64,000 nt of DNA from Pseudomonas jinjuensis (GTDB taxonomy: Bacteria > Pseudomonadota > Gammaproteobacteria > Pseudomonadales > Pseudomonadaceae): the NCBI RefSeq assembly GCF_900103845.1, contig NZ_FNIJ01000007.1:186001-250000 (forward strand), read 5' to 3'. Of the stretch, positions 8,233 through 15,153 are shown piece by piece. Positions within the stretch are counted from its first letter, which is position 1, and the number at the start of each line of letters is the position of its first letter. The position numbers and the translations under genes are program-made. The notes beneath the pieces are model-generated. The model did not search any database. It was given only the letters and a program-made list of their open reading frames with translations, and was not told the origin of the DNA.

Positions 8233-9585
8233 ATGAAGAACATCAAGGTGAAAACACTTGGTGCGGTTCTGGCCGCCTTCGCGATCGTCAACAGCCATGC
8301 CGACGAGGCCGAGCAACCGGGGGAGGGCATGCTGTTCCGCAGTCTGTTCGGCGATACTCTGGAGCGCGACTACGGCATCACCGTTTCCAGCCTGCTGGAC
8401 ATCGGTTACTCCCGCAACAACCGCTCGACCCACGACGAGCGCAAGGACGGCCTGAGCAACCTGCCAGTGGCCGGCTTCTCCGACGAGGGCTTCGAACTGG
8501 GTACCTGGCACCTGTTCGTCGACAAGCCGCTGAAGGCCAACCTCATCCCACGCATCACACCGCTGCCGGGGCCGAAACCCGAGGCCTTCGACTTCGGCTT
8601 CACCTTCGAAGCCGCCTACGGCCGCAATGCCCAGTTCGCCCGTACCTTTGGCTGGGACATGGCCTGGGGCATGAACGAGCAGGACGCCGCCAAGGCACAG
8701 CGCGACAAGGACCAGTTCCTCTCCGTCCCCAATCTGGCCGCCACCGCCTACCTGCCCTATGGTCCGGGTTTCACCGTCATGGCGGGTATCTTCGGCCCGG
8801 CCTTCGGCTACGAAATCCCGCCGAACATCCGCCTCGCCCGCAACCCGTTCGCCAGCCGGACCTATGCCTTCGTCAGCAACCTGGTGACGGTCAGCGGCGT
8901 GATGCTGAGCAGTAAGGTCATGGACGGTCCGCAGGGGCTGCTGGGGGTGGAATTCGGCGTCGCCCAGGGCTGGAGCAACATGCGCGACAACAACGATGAC
9001 AAGGCGCTGCTTGGCGCGCTGCGCTGGCGCACGCCGGACCTGCAGACCTGGATCGACTACGAGTTCATGGTCGGCAACCAGGAGAACGAAAGCGTCAAGG
9101 ATGTGCAGGCGCCGACGTCGCGGCTGATCTCCCCGGACGGCCAGCTCAGACAGCAGCATTCGCTGAACGGCTGGCACAGGTTCGACGAGCGCTGGTCGAT
9201 GGGGGCGGAGCTGGTGTACGGCCGCCAGGACGGCGACGGCAAGCCGTCGACCGTCGATATCATCACCGGGCCGGGCTTCGACGGCGCTCATTGGTGGGGA
9301 GCCAACGCGGTGGTCACCTACCAGATTCGTCCGGACCTGACGTTCTCGGTACGTGGCGAGCACTTCCGCGACCCGGACGGCTTCACGCTGTTCCCCACCA
9401 CGACGGCCCGCGGCAACTTCAACGCAATCACCAGCGGTTTCCGCTACGACGTCAACAAGAACCTCTCCCTGCGCCCGGAGTTGCGCTATGACTGGTTCGA
9501 CGCGGAGGAACACGACCGGCCCTTTGGCAATGGTCGCGACCGGAACCAACTGACGGCGACGGTGGAAGCGCTGGTCTACTTCTGA
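8233..9585 (+). CDS. Outer-membrane beta-barrel porin (BBP2-like), pathway-associated
   Basis: This 450-residue protein has a signal peptide (MKNIKVKTLGAVLAAFAIVNSHA, given here as positions 1-23) and ends in VEALVYF, with a C-terminal aromatic residue typical of outer-membrane barrels. The body alternates polar and aromatic strands (for example TWIDYEFMVGNQEN, MGAELVYGRQDG, NLSLRPELRYDWFD), consistent with the OmpL-like beta-barrel porin family. As last gene of the operon it probably imports the aromatic substrate across the outer membrane. A transcription terminator follows at 9604. Confidence 0.8.
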   Translation: MKNIKVKTLGAVLAAFAIVNSHADEAEQPGEGMLFRSLFGDTLERDYGITVSSLLDIGYSRNNRSTHDERKDGLSNLPVAGFSDEGFELGTWHLFVDKPLKANLIPRITPLPGPKPEAFDFGFTFEAAYGRNAQFARTFGWDMAWGMNEQDAAKAQRDKDQFLSVPNLAATAYLPYGPGFTVMAGIFGPAFGYEIPPNIRLARNPFASRTYAFVSNLVTVSGVMLSSKVMDGPQGLLGVEFGVAQGWSNMRDNNDDKALLGALRWRTPDLQTWIDYEFMVGNQENESVKDVQAPTSRLISPDGQLRQQHSLNGWHRFDERWSMGAELVYGRQDGDGKPSTVDIITGPGFDGAHWWGANAVVTYQIRPDLTFSVRGEHFRDPDGFTLFPTTTARGNFNAITSGFRYDVNKNLSLRPELRYDWFDAEEHDRPFGNGRDRNQLTATVEALVYF

Positions 9586-9603
9586 TCGTCAGTCCGCAAT
9601 ACC

Positions 9604-9641
9604 ACGCCCCGGCAGGTCCAGACCTGCGGGGGCTTTTGCGT
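9604..9641 (+). terminator. Imperfect hairpin terminator after the porin gene
   Basis: The arms CCCCGGCAGGT and ACCTGCGGGG, with a CCAG loop, are followed by GGCTTTTGC. One base is unpaired. It is well placed to end the rightward catabolic operon. Confidence 0.55.
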
Positions 9642-9661
9642 GCACCCCATGGCACTGCCTG

Positions 9662-9711
9662 GCGTAGGATGGGGTGAGCGAAGCGATACCCATCGGCTTC
9701 GTCGACAGGGT
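9662..9711. repeat. Intergenic repeat copy (GTAGGATGGG...GAAGCGATACCCATC type)
   Basis: This stretch, containing GTAGGATGGGGTGAGCGAAG followed by CGATACCCATC, resembles a dispersed intergenic repeat often seen in Pseudomonas genomes. The ends are weakly self-complementary (GATGGGGT / ATACCCATC). Family assignment is from memory. Confidence 0.4.
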
Positions 9712-9741
9712 GGCGTCCCCCTGATCGCGAGTCACAGCAAA

Positions 9742-9777
9742 GAGGCCCTGGCGGAGCACGATCCGCCAGGGCCTTTT
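9742..9777. terminator. Strong bidirectional hairpin terminator
   Basis: A perfect 12-bp stem (9744-9755 with 9762-9773) around a GCACGA loop is followed by TTTT on the + strand and by TCTTT on the - strand. It can terminate both the rightward porin operon and the leftward hydrolase transcript. Confidence 0.7.
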
Positions 9778-9848
9778 CGTTGTGTTGGGTGGATATCGAC
9801 GCCTCTTTGTAGGAGCAGCTGTCTTCGCGCCATGGCCCACACGCTGGT

Positions 9849-9936
9849 GTAGGGCGAATGAAGCGGAACGCTTCATCCGCCGTTGAGCGCCATGCCGATG
9901 GGATGGCGGATAACGCTGGCGCGTTATGCGCCCTAC
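9849..9936. repeat. Long inverted intergenic repeat with GTAGGGCG / CGCCCTAC ends
   Basis: The 88-bp element begins GTAGGGCG and ends CGCCCTAC. Internal hairpins (GAAGCGGAACGCTTC; GGCGGATAACGC...GCGTTATGCG) give a cruciform-like fold. It resembles a REP/BOX-type Pseudomonas intergenic element. Confidence 0.5.
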
Positions 9937-9957
9937 CCGGATGCCCCACCGGAACCG

Positions 9958-10017
9958 TAGGAGCGAGCTTGCTCGCGATAGGCTGGCCCCGCTGATCGCG
10001 AGCAAGCTCGCTCCTGC
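9958..10017. repeat. REP pair (inverted GTAGGAGCGAGCTTGCTCGC units)
   Basis: Two REP units face each other: GTAGGAGCGAGCTTGCTCGC on the left and its near reverse complement ending GCTCGCTCCTGCAGG on the right. The same pair occurs at 45824-45892. This is the classical Pseudomonas REP arrangement, moved by a REP-associated transposase elsewhere in the genome. Confidence 0.85.
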
Positions 10018-10039
10018 AGGGCGGTGCTGGGTCGGGCGT

Positions 10040-10939
10040 TCAGGCCCGTGCGGCGCAGCGTTTGGCGAAGGCCAACTGCTCCAGCTGGAACGCCTCGCCC
10101 GACCGGTGGAAGTCGATGCAGTGGCCGGCTTCGCGGAACAGCGCCGCATCCATGTCCGGGCAATTGACGAAGGCATCGGCGAAGCGCCGCACGGTTTCTT
10201 CGTCGACCGGCCAGAGCTGCTCGAACTCAGGCTGCCGATAATGCACCGGGACCTTGACCCGCGCCGCCAGCCGGTTGACCAGCCGCGGCCAGTGCAGGCC
10301 GATGTTGACCAGCTCGCTGCGGGGGGCGGGGGCATTGGCGACATAGCTCGCCTGCGGCATCACGCCCTGCTCGTAGGTGCCGGGCGGGCCGAAGAAGAAT
10401 CCGTTCATCGCTTCCGGAGGAATACTGACCAGTGCCTGGTCCTCGGGCACCTCGTTCCACTTGTCCTTGGATTCCGGCACCGGGTCGAGCCCGACCCCGG
10501 AAACGGAGATGCCCAGCAGCGGCCAGGTGGGTTGGCGCGCGGCGATGGCGATGGTGATGGCGCCGCCGATCGAATGGCCGATCAGGACGATGCCGCAAGC
10601 CTTGTGCTTGTAGCTGTGCCAGAGCTCGTGGATGGCCGAGTCGAGGATTTCCGCATTGTCCATGATGCTCGGGGCGTTGACGGCATAATCGGCGCTGAGC
10701 CCATATCCGGGCCGGTCGATGGCGAAGATCGGCAACTGTTGCGCCTCCGCCCTGTCCAGCAGCGAATAGCCCTCCACGTCGAAATACTTCGAGGAATAGA
10801 TGCCGCCATGGATCGCGATGATCAGCGGATGCCGGGCGCTGTCTTCGGACTCGGGCACGCGAGCGCGTCCGGACAGCGACAAACCCAGTCCTCGGACGAT
10901 GTAGTTCAGATGCGTAGCGTCCTGGTTTTGCTTGTACAT
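10040..10939 (-). CDS. Alpha/beta hydrolase
   Basis: This 299-residue alpha/beta hydrolase shows the oxyanion-region motif IIAIHGGIYSSKYF (about residues 40-53), the nucleophile elbow GHSIGG (about 120-125), an acidic stretch and a terminal catalytic-His region EAGHCIDFHRSG (about 270). It starts with MYKQNQDATHLN and has an AGGAGT ribosome binding site. It is transcribed leftward after the NTF2-like gene at 10996. Its location beside a ring-cleavage operon suggests it is the hydrolase of a meta-cleavage product or an esterase releasing the substrate. The precise substrate is unknown. Confidence 0.82.
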   Translation of the reverse strand: MYKQNQDATHLNYIVRGLGLSLSGRARVPESEDSARHPLIIAIHGGIYSSKYFDVEGYSLLDRAEAQQLPIFAIDRPGYGLSADYAVNAPSIMDNAEILDSAIHELWHSYKHKACGIVLIGHSIGGAITIAIAARQPTWPLLGISVSGVGLDPVPESKDKWNEVPEDQALVSIPPEAMNGFFFGPPGTYEQGVMPQASYVANAPAPRSELVNIGLHWPRLVNRLAARVKVPVHYRQPEFEQLWPVDEETVRRFADAFVNCPDMDAALFREAGHCIDFHRSGEAFQLEQLAFAKRCAARA

Positions 10940-10951
10940 CGGCTTTACTCC

Positions 10952-10967
10952 TGTTTCTTGTTGTATT
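10952..10967 (-). promoter_or_regulatory. CA motif before the alpha/beta hydrolase gene
   Basis: On the - strand AATACAACAAGAAACA precedes the GGAG ribosome binding site of the hydrolase gene. It is another possible Hfq/Crc site, in keeping with those at 207, 6291 and 8208. Confidence 0.35.
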
Positions 10968-10995
10968 CGGGCAACCGATTCGAATCAGTGCGGCC

Positions 10996-11571
10996 TCAGG
11001 CGGCGAGCCAGTCTCGGGCCGCTTCCTTCATGGCGTATTCCAGCTCGCTGCCGCGTGTGGCGAATACACGGTTGAGAGGAAAGCCGCTTTTCTCCAGCAG
11101 GTAGGCGAGGGCCGCGTATTCGCGCGGATAACGCGCCACGGTGTCGCGGTCGATCTCCATCGGTCCCTGGGGAAAGGTGAAGCCCCCCATGTCGTAGATG
11201 CTCTGCCGCTTGAGCAGCTTCCATTGCCCGTCACGTTTCTCGGCCAGGTCGTAGAAGCGGTTGTGCACGCTGCAGCCCAGGCCCAGGCGCACATTTTCGG
11301 CAACGATGACCGCATTGGTCTCGATGATGCCCTTGTCGCCGTTGAGGCTGACCACGGGGGTGCCGATCAGGTGCTTGGTGCGCAGGTCGGAATCGCCCAT
11401 GCGCCTGGAGCCTTCGATGAACGCGGTGAAAGGTCCTTCGAACCAGGTGACTTCGATGATGCCATCGGGGTGGAACAGGTTGGCCAGTTGGTCCCACTGC
11501 GCCAGGTCGCGGTGGATCCAGCCGGTGATCAGGTCGGTGATCTGCAGACGGTCTTCCTGGTAACTGTGCAT
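10996..11571 (-). CDS. NTF2-like (SnoaL-like) protein
   Basis: This 191-residue protein has the SnoaL-like opening (QITDLITGWIHRDLAQWDQL, LFHPDGIIEVTWFEG) followed by HLIGTPVVSLNGDKGIIET and a strand-rich middle ending QWKLLKRQSIYD. A longer helical tail carries YPREYAALAYLLEKSG. The ATG at 11571 faces the LysR gene at 11680, and the alpha/beta hydrolase lies 56 bases downstream, so the two probably form a leftward operon. Homologues with this longer tail can act as dehydratases or hydroxylase-like small enzymes. The reaction here is unknown. Confidence 0.8.
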   Translation of the reverse strand: MHSYQEDRLQITDLITGWIHRDLAQWDQLANLFHPDGIIEVTWFEGPFTAFIEGSRRMGDSDLRTKHLIGTPVVSLNGDKGIIETNAVIVAENVRLGLGCSVHNRFYDLAEKRDGQWKLLKRQSIYDMGGFTFPQGPMEIDRDTVARYPREYAALAYLLEKSGFPLNRVFATRGSELEYAMKEAARDWLAA

Positions 11572-11679
11572 CGGTATCTCCCGTGGTGGTGGTTTCTCTC
11601 GGGAGCATCTTCCGTAAGGGTATTGAACTCAAATAGATTGATGTGAATGATCGATCTGTAAAAGTGATGGAATGCCGGC

Positions 11680-12579
11680 ATGGAACTGCGCCACCTGCGT
11701 TACTTTCTTGCGGTTGCCGAAGAAGGCCACTTCGGCCGCGCGGCCCAGCGCCTGCACATTGTCCAGTCCGCCTTGAGCATGCAGATACGGGCGCTGGAGG
11801 AAGAGCTCGGCGGCCCGCTGTTCGTCCGCACCAGCCGGCGGGTCGAGCTGACGGAGGCAGGCGTGTTGCTGCGCGCGGAAGCCCAGCGCACGCTCGATCA
11901 GGCCGCCCACGCGCAGCGTGTCGTACAGAGCTCCATCCGTGGCGAAATGGGCTGCGTGCGTATCGGTTTCGCCGGCAACGCCGTATTCAGCGGCAAGCTG
12001 ATGGCGGACGTGCGCGCCTTCCACGCCGCCTACCCGGATGCCGAGGTCGTGCTCAGGGAGCTGGCGCCGCACCTGCAGGTGGAGGCCATCGAGGCGGGAC
12101 AGCTGGACATCGGCTACGCGCCCAGTCACGGCGGGCAGAGTACCGATGCGTCGCTGTGCTTCGAGCGCATCGGCACCTGGCGGCTGATGCTGGCCATGCC
12201 GGACGCCCACCCCCTGGCGAATGAGGCGACGTTGCGGGTGTCGATGCTCGGTGCCGATCCGTTGATCGTCTACGCCGCGCACGGTGCCGACGAGAACATG
12301 CTGTCCGTATTGCGCGGCGCCCTGGGACGCGAGCCCAAGGTGCATCGCACTACCAGTACCCTGAGCCTGCTGGCGCTGGTCGCTTCGGGGCTGGGGGTCG
12401 CCCTGGTGCCGGAACCGCTGATGAAGATGTCGATTCCCGGCCTGGTCTATCGCGTGCTCGAGGAGATGGAGCCGCGGGCCGATCTGCTGATGATCAGCCG
12501 CATCAGCGAAACCGGCGGCGCGGTGAGGGCCTTTCTCGAAATGGCGCGTTCGCATGGGAGCCATGGGGGGGACGAATAG
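11680..12579 (+). CDS. LysR-family transcriptional regulator of the catabolic cluster
   Basis: This 299-residue LysR-type regulator has an N-terminal winged helix-turn-helix (residues 1-60: MELRHLRYFLAVAEEGHFG, AAQRLHIVQSALSMQIRALE) and a substrate-binding effector domain (about 90-295). It is divergent from the NTF2-like/hydrolase operon, with a 108-base gap that would hold its binding sites. By position it is the likely activator of the catabolic cluster, with a pathway intermediate as effector. Whether it acts on the TGTCA repeats at 58-468 is unknown. Confidence 0.88.
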   Translation: MELRHLRYFLAVAEEGHFGRAAQRLHIVQSALSMQIRALEEELGGPLFVRTSRRVELTEAGVLLRAEAQRTLDQAAHAQRVVQSSIRGEMGCVRIGFAGNAVFSGKLMADVRAFHAAYPDAEVVLRELAPHLQVEAIEAGQLDIGYAPSHGGQSTDASLCFERIGTWRLMLAMPDAHPLANEATLRVSMLGADPLIVYAAHGADENMLSVLRGALGREPKVHRTTSTLSLLALVASGLGVALVPEPLMKMSIPGLVYRVLEEMEPRADLLMISRISETGGAVRAFLEMARSHGSHGGDE

Positions 12580-12597
12580 GCTGCCCGTCAGGCAGCG

Positions 12598-12634
12598 CCG
12601 AATATCCCCCTCGCCTCGGCAAAGCACTTCTCCG
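12598..12634. repeat. 37-bp direct repeat, left copy (displaced 3' end of the LysR gene)
   Basis: These 37 bases are identical to 14157-14193, which lie inside the 3' end of the leftward LysR gene at 14144. On the - strand this copy encodes EKCFAEARGIFG, the same residues as that gene's C-terminus. The two copies bracket the restriction-modification remnant, 1,559 bp apart, and look like the duplicated ends of an inserted segment. Confidence 0.85.
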
Positions 12635-12801
12635 ACGTCCAGGCGCCGCCCTCGGCTGTAGGGCGTCCTGTAACTCAAGGGCTTGGTCGCTGGCGACTGG
12701 TTCGGAACCGGTCCAGCGGTTAAGGTGCCGGCATTTATCAAGGCATCATGCAGGGACGCGGTTCAGACTTGCGTTCCCTGCACCTGGAGAAGGGACAGCG
12801 C

Positions 12802-12969
12802 GTGAACCAGCAAAACCTCGCCGACTTCATCTGGAACGTGGCCGTGCTGGCCTGCTTCGACGAGCCTGATGCCGACGCCCAGCCGCCGCGGCCGCTGGCG
12901 GAGATCGATGCCGATCTCAAGGCGGTGGAGGCGGAGATTGCCGCGCTGCTGGGTGAGGTGACGGCATGA
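12802..12969 (+). pseudogene. hsdM: hsdM remnant (both ends of a type I methyltransferase gene joined)
   Basis: The reading frame begins VNQQNLADFIWNVA, the characteristic first residues of type I restriction methyltransferase HsdM (normally MNQQNL..FIW.VAD). It ends with PRPLAEIDADLKAVEAEIAALLG, typical of the HsdM C-terminus. Everything between, some 450 residues including the SAM-binding and NPPY motifs, is missing. An upstream in-frame ATG at 12748 gives a 73-residue reading frame. The remnant overlaps the next gene by 4 bases (ATGA), preserving the original operon junction. Identification rests on recalled family ends, not a search. Confidence 0.7.
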
Positions 12970-13943
12970 GTGAGATCCTTATCTACCAGGCGGACAATCA
13001 GGCGGTCGAGGTGCGTCTTGAGGGCGAAACCGTCTGGCTGCGGCAAGAGCAGATGGCAACCCTGTTCGGACGTGATCGGACGGTGATCGGACGGCATATT
13101 CGCAATGTGTTTGCCGAGGGCGAGCTGGCGAAGGAGAGCAATGTGCAAAATCTGCACATTGCAAATTCAGATAGGCCGGTTGGCCTCTACAGCCTGGACG
13201 TGATCATCTCGGTGGGCTATCGGGTCAAGTCGGCGGAAGGTGTCCGCTTCCGCCAGTGGGCCACCCGTGTTCTACGTGAACACCTGACCCGCGGCTATAC
13301 ACTCAACCGGCAGCGCTTTGAGACCAACGCCCGCGAGTTGGAATCGGCCCTCGCCATGGTGCGGCGGCTGACCGCCAACCCGGAGATCAGTGCCGAGGCC
13401 GGGCGCGGGCTGGCCGACATCGTCAGCCGTTATGCGCAGACCTTCCTATGGCTGCAACGCTATGACGAAGGGCTGCTGACCGATCCTGTCGTCGAGGTCG
13501 GCGGCCAACTGCCTACTCTCGGCGATGCCCGTGCGGCCCTGGCCACTCTCAAGGCCGACCTGGTTGCGTGTGGGGAAGCCACCGAACTGTTCGCCCGCGA
13601 GCGTGGTGACGGTCTTGCGGCGCTGCTGGGCAACCTCGACCAGAGCGTGTTCGGCGAGCCGGCCTATCCCAGCGTCGAGGCCAAGGCGGCGCACCTGCTG
13701 TATTTCGTCATCAAGAACCACCCTTTCGTCGATGGCAACAAGCGCAGCGGCGCCTTCCTGTTTGTTGATTTCCTGCACCGCAATGGCCGCCTGTTCGATG
13801 CAGCGGGCCAGCCGGTGATCAACGACATCGGCCTGGCCGCGTTGGCGTTGCTGGTGGCTGAGTCCGACCCGGCGCAGAAGGACACCCTGATCCGGCTGAT
13901 CATGAATATGCTGGCCGGGCCGGCGGAAGGAGTGCAGGTATGA
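12966..13943 (+). CDS. RhuM-family protein with a C-terminal Fic/DOC domain
   Basis: This intact 325-residue protein has a RhuM-like N-terminal domain (about 1-105, MSEILIYQADNQAVEVRLEG and WLRQEQMATLFGRDRTVIGRHI) and a Fic/DOC domain containing HPFVDGNKRSGAFLF (about residue 250-265), the complete Fic core HPFxxGNKR. Fic proteins transfer AMP or similar groups to target proteins. RhuM-Fic genes often sit inside type I restriction operons between hsdM and hsdS. That position is kept here even though both neighbours are destroyed. It starts by ATGA overlap with the hsdM stub and ends by ATGA overlap with the hsdS stub. No inhibitory (S/T)xxxE(G/N) antitoxin partner was recognised. Confidence 0.85.
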   Translation: MSEILIYQADNQAVEVRLEGETVWLRQEQMATLFGRDRTVIGRHIRNVFAEGELAKESNVQNLHIANSDRPVGLYSLDVIISVGYRVKSAEGVRFRQWATRVLREHLTRGYTLNRQRFETNARELESALAMVRRLTANPEISAEAGRGLADIVSRYAQTFLWLQRYDEGLLTDPVVEVGGQLPTLGDARAALATLKADLVACGEATELFARERGDGLAALLGNLDQSVFGEPAYPSVEAKAAHLLYFVIKNHPFVDGNKRSGAFLFVDFLHRNGRLFDAAGQPVINDIGLAALALLVAESDPAQKDTLIRLIMNMLAGPAEGVQV

Positions 13944-13966
13944 GCCACTGTAAGCCTTATCGGTGA
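13940..13966 (+). pseudogene. hsdS: hsdS start stub (8 codons)
   Basis: After an ATGA overlap with the RhuM gene, the frame reads MSHCKPYR and then stops. Type I specificity subunits very commonly begin MSxYKPYPxYKDSGVEWLG, so this appears to be the first eight codons of hsdS, the rest deleted. The call is supported mostly by its place in the operon. Confidence 0.55.
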
Positions 13967-14103
13967 TGAGCAGCCATACCAGCATGGCGACCAAACTGCT
14001 TAGCGATGAGGCTACGCGGGATGTGTTCCTGACAGTGGTGTACGAGTTGCTGAAGCGGGATGCAGGGGCTGACTTGCTGGGCTCGATCAGAGGCCAGGAT
14101 TAG
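13966..14103 (+). pseudogene. Possible hsdR 3' remnant
   Basis: A 45-codon frame reads ATKLLSDEATRDVFLTVVYELLKRDAGADLLGSIRGQD at its core (shown only partly conserved features: a helical ELLKRD tail). It follows directly on the hsdS stub and precedes the right 37-bp repeat. Position and composition fit the last residues of a gene downstream of hsdS, such as hsdR or an associated protein, but I cannot identify it with certainty. Confidence 0.35.
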
Positions 14104-14143
14104 GGTTCGCGCACCGAACCACCTCGAAGTTCGCCCGTCCTTA

Positions 14144-15034
14144 TCAGGACTGTTCCCCGAATATCCCCCTCGCCTCGGCAAAGCACTTCTCCGCCAGCAC
14201 CGAGCGCGGTTCTGTCCGTCGCAGGACCAGGCCGAGGGGCGCGTGGACGCTGGATTCGGCGATGGGCAGCACGCGCAGGTGTTCGCTGAGGTCCTCCAGG
14301 CCGTTGCCCAGGGGCATGATGGCGCAGCAGATGCCGGCGCTGACCACCTGGACCAGCTGGAAGGTGGATTCGCTTTCCAGCAGCGGCGTCGGGTCCAGGC
14401 CGCGGCTGCGGAAGCTCAGGTCGATGGACTGGCGGAAGTGCATGCCTTTGGTGAGCAGTCCGAGCGGCAGCTGGCCGAGGTCTTCCCACTGCAGCTCCGG
14501 CTGGTCGAAGGCGAAGAAGCGGGTGTCGTGCAGCAGGCCCATGCGCGTCGAGGCCAGTTCGATCACCTCGAAGTAGCTGCTGTCGACCTGGTCCAGGTAG
14601 CACAGCCCGAGGTCCAGCTGGTTGCGTCCGAGGCCGTCGATGATCTGTTCCGAACTCAGTGACGACAGCTGGAAGCGCAGTTCGGGATAGCGCTCGACCA
14701 GCGGCCTGAGCAGGTGGGTCGGGTTGAAGCTGGCCAGTGGCACCATGCCGAGGCGCAGGCTGCCCACCAGTTGGCCGCGGCAGCTGGCGGCCTCGGCCTG
14801 CAGGCCATCGTGGGCCGCCAGCACGGTGCGGGCCCAGGCGAGGATGCGTTCGCCGGCTTCGGTGAAGCCCTCGAAGCGCTGGCCGCGCCTCACCAGGACC
14901 AGGTCCAGCTCGTCCTCCAGGTTGCGCAGGCGCATCGACAGGGTCGGCTGGGTGATGTGGCAGAGCGCGGCGGCCTGGCCGAAGTGGCGGGTGCGGTCGA
15001 GGGCGATGAGGAACTTGAGTTGCTTGATGTCCAT
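14144..15034 (-). CDS. LysR-family transcriptional regulator
   Basis: This 296-residue LysR regulator starts MDIKQLKFLIALDRTRHFG, with the helix-turn-helix in AAALCHITQPTLSMRLRNLE. The effector domain (about 90-290) is normal. The ATG at 15034 is preferred over an in-frame upstream start at 15079 because it gives the standard LysR N-terminus. Its last 12 codons form the right copy of the 37-bp direct repeat, so a mobile segment seems to have used this gene's 3' end as its target while keeping it intact. The upstream gene on the same strand is a bestrophin-like channel. The target genes are unknown. Confidence 0.88.
   Translation of the reverse strand: MDIKQLKFLIALDRTRHFGQAAALCHITQPTLSMRLRNLEDELDLVLVRRGQRFEGFTEAGERILAWARTVLAAHDGLQAEAASCRGQLVGSLRLGMVPLASFNPTHLLRPLVERYPELRFQLSSLSSEQIIDGLGRNQLDLGLCYLDQVDSSYFEVIELASTRMGLLHDTRFFAFDQPELQWEDLGQLPLGLLTKGMHFRQSIDLSFRSRGLDPTPLLESESTFQLVQVVSAGICCAIMPLGNGLEDLSEHLRVLPIAESSVHAPLGLVLRRTEPRSVLAEKCFAEARGIFGEQS
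14157..14193. repeat. 37-bp direct repeat, right copy
   Basis: Identical to 12598-12634. It lies within the last codons of the LysR gene at 14144-15034, which remains full length. The pair bounds the restriction-modification relic. Confidence 0.85.
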
Positions 15035-15099
15035 GGCGCCACCTTGCGAAGTGGGGTTACGGAGTATGGGAACGATCAAATAGCTCAGGGCTGGGCGTT

Positions 15100-15136
15100 C
15101 CGTAGGGTGGACAAGGCTTTTTTGTCCACCCTACGG
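15100..15136. repeat. Perfect inverted repeat (CCGTAGGGTGGACAA)
   Basis: A 15-bp perfect stem (15100-15114 with 15122-15136) surrounds a GGCTTTT loop. It lies between the bestrophin gene's stop codon and the LysR promoter region. The GTAGGGTGGACAA core is typical of a dispersed Pseudomonas intergenic repeat. It may also end the leftward bestrophin transcript, although no T-run follows. Confidence 0.6.
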
Positions 15137-15153
15137 AGCCGGAACCGCGCTGC

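Noticed and set aside
11572-11679. Classical LysR T-N11-A operator between the NTF2-like and LysR genes
   Set aside because: Several loose matches exist in this AT-richer stretch, none symmetrical enough to call.
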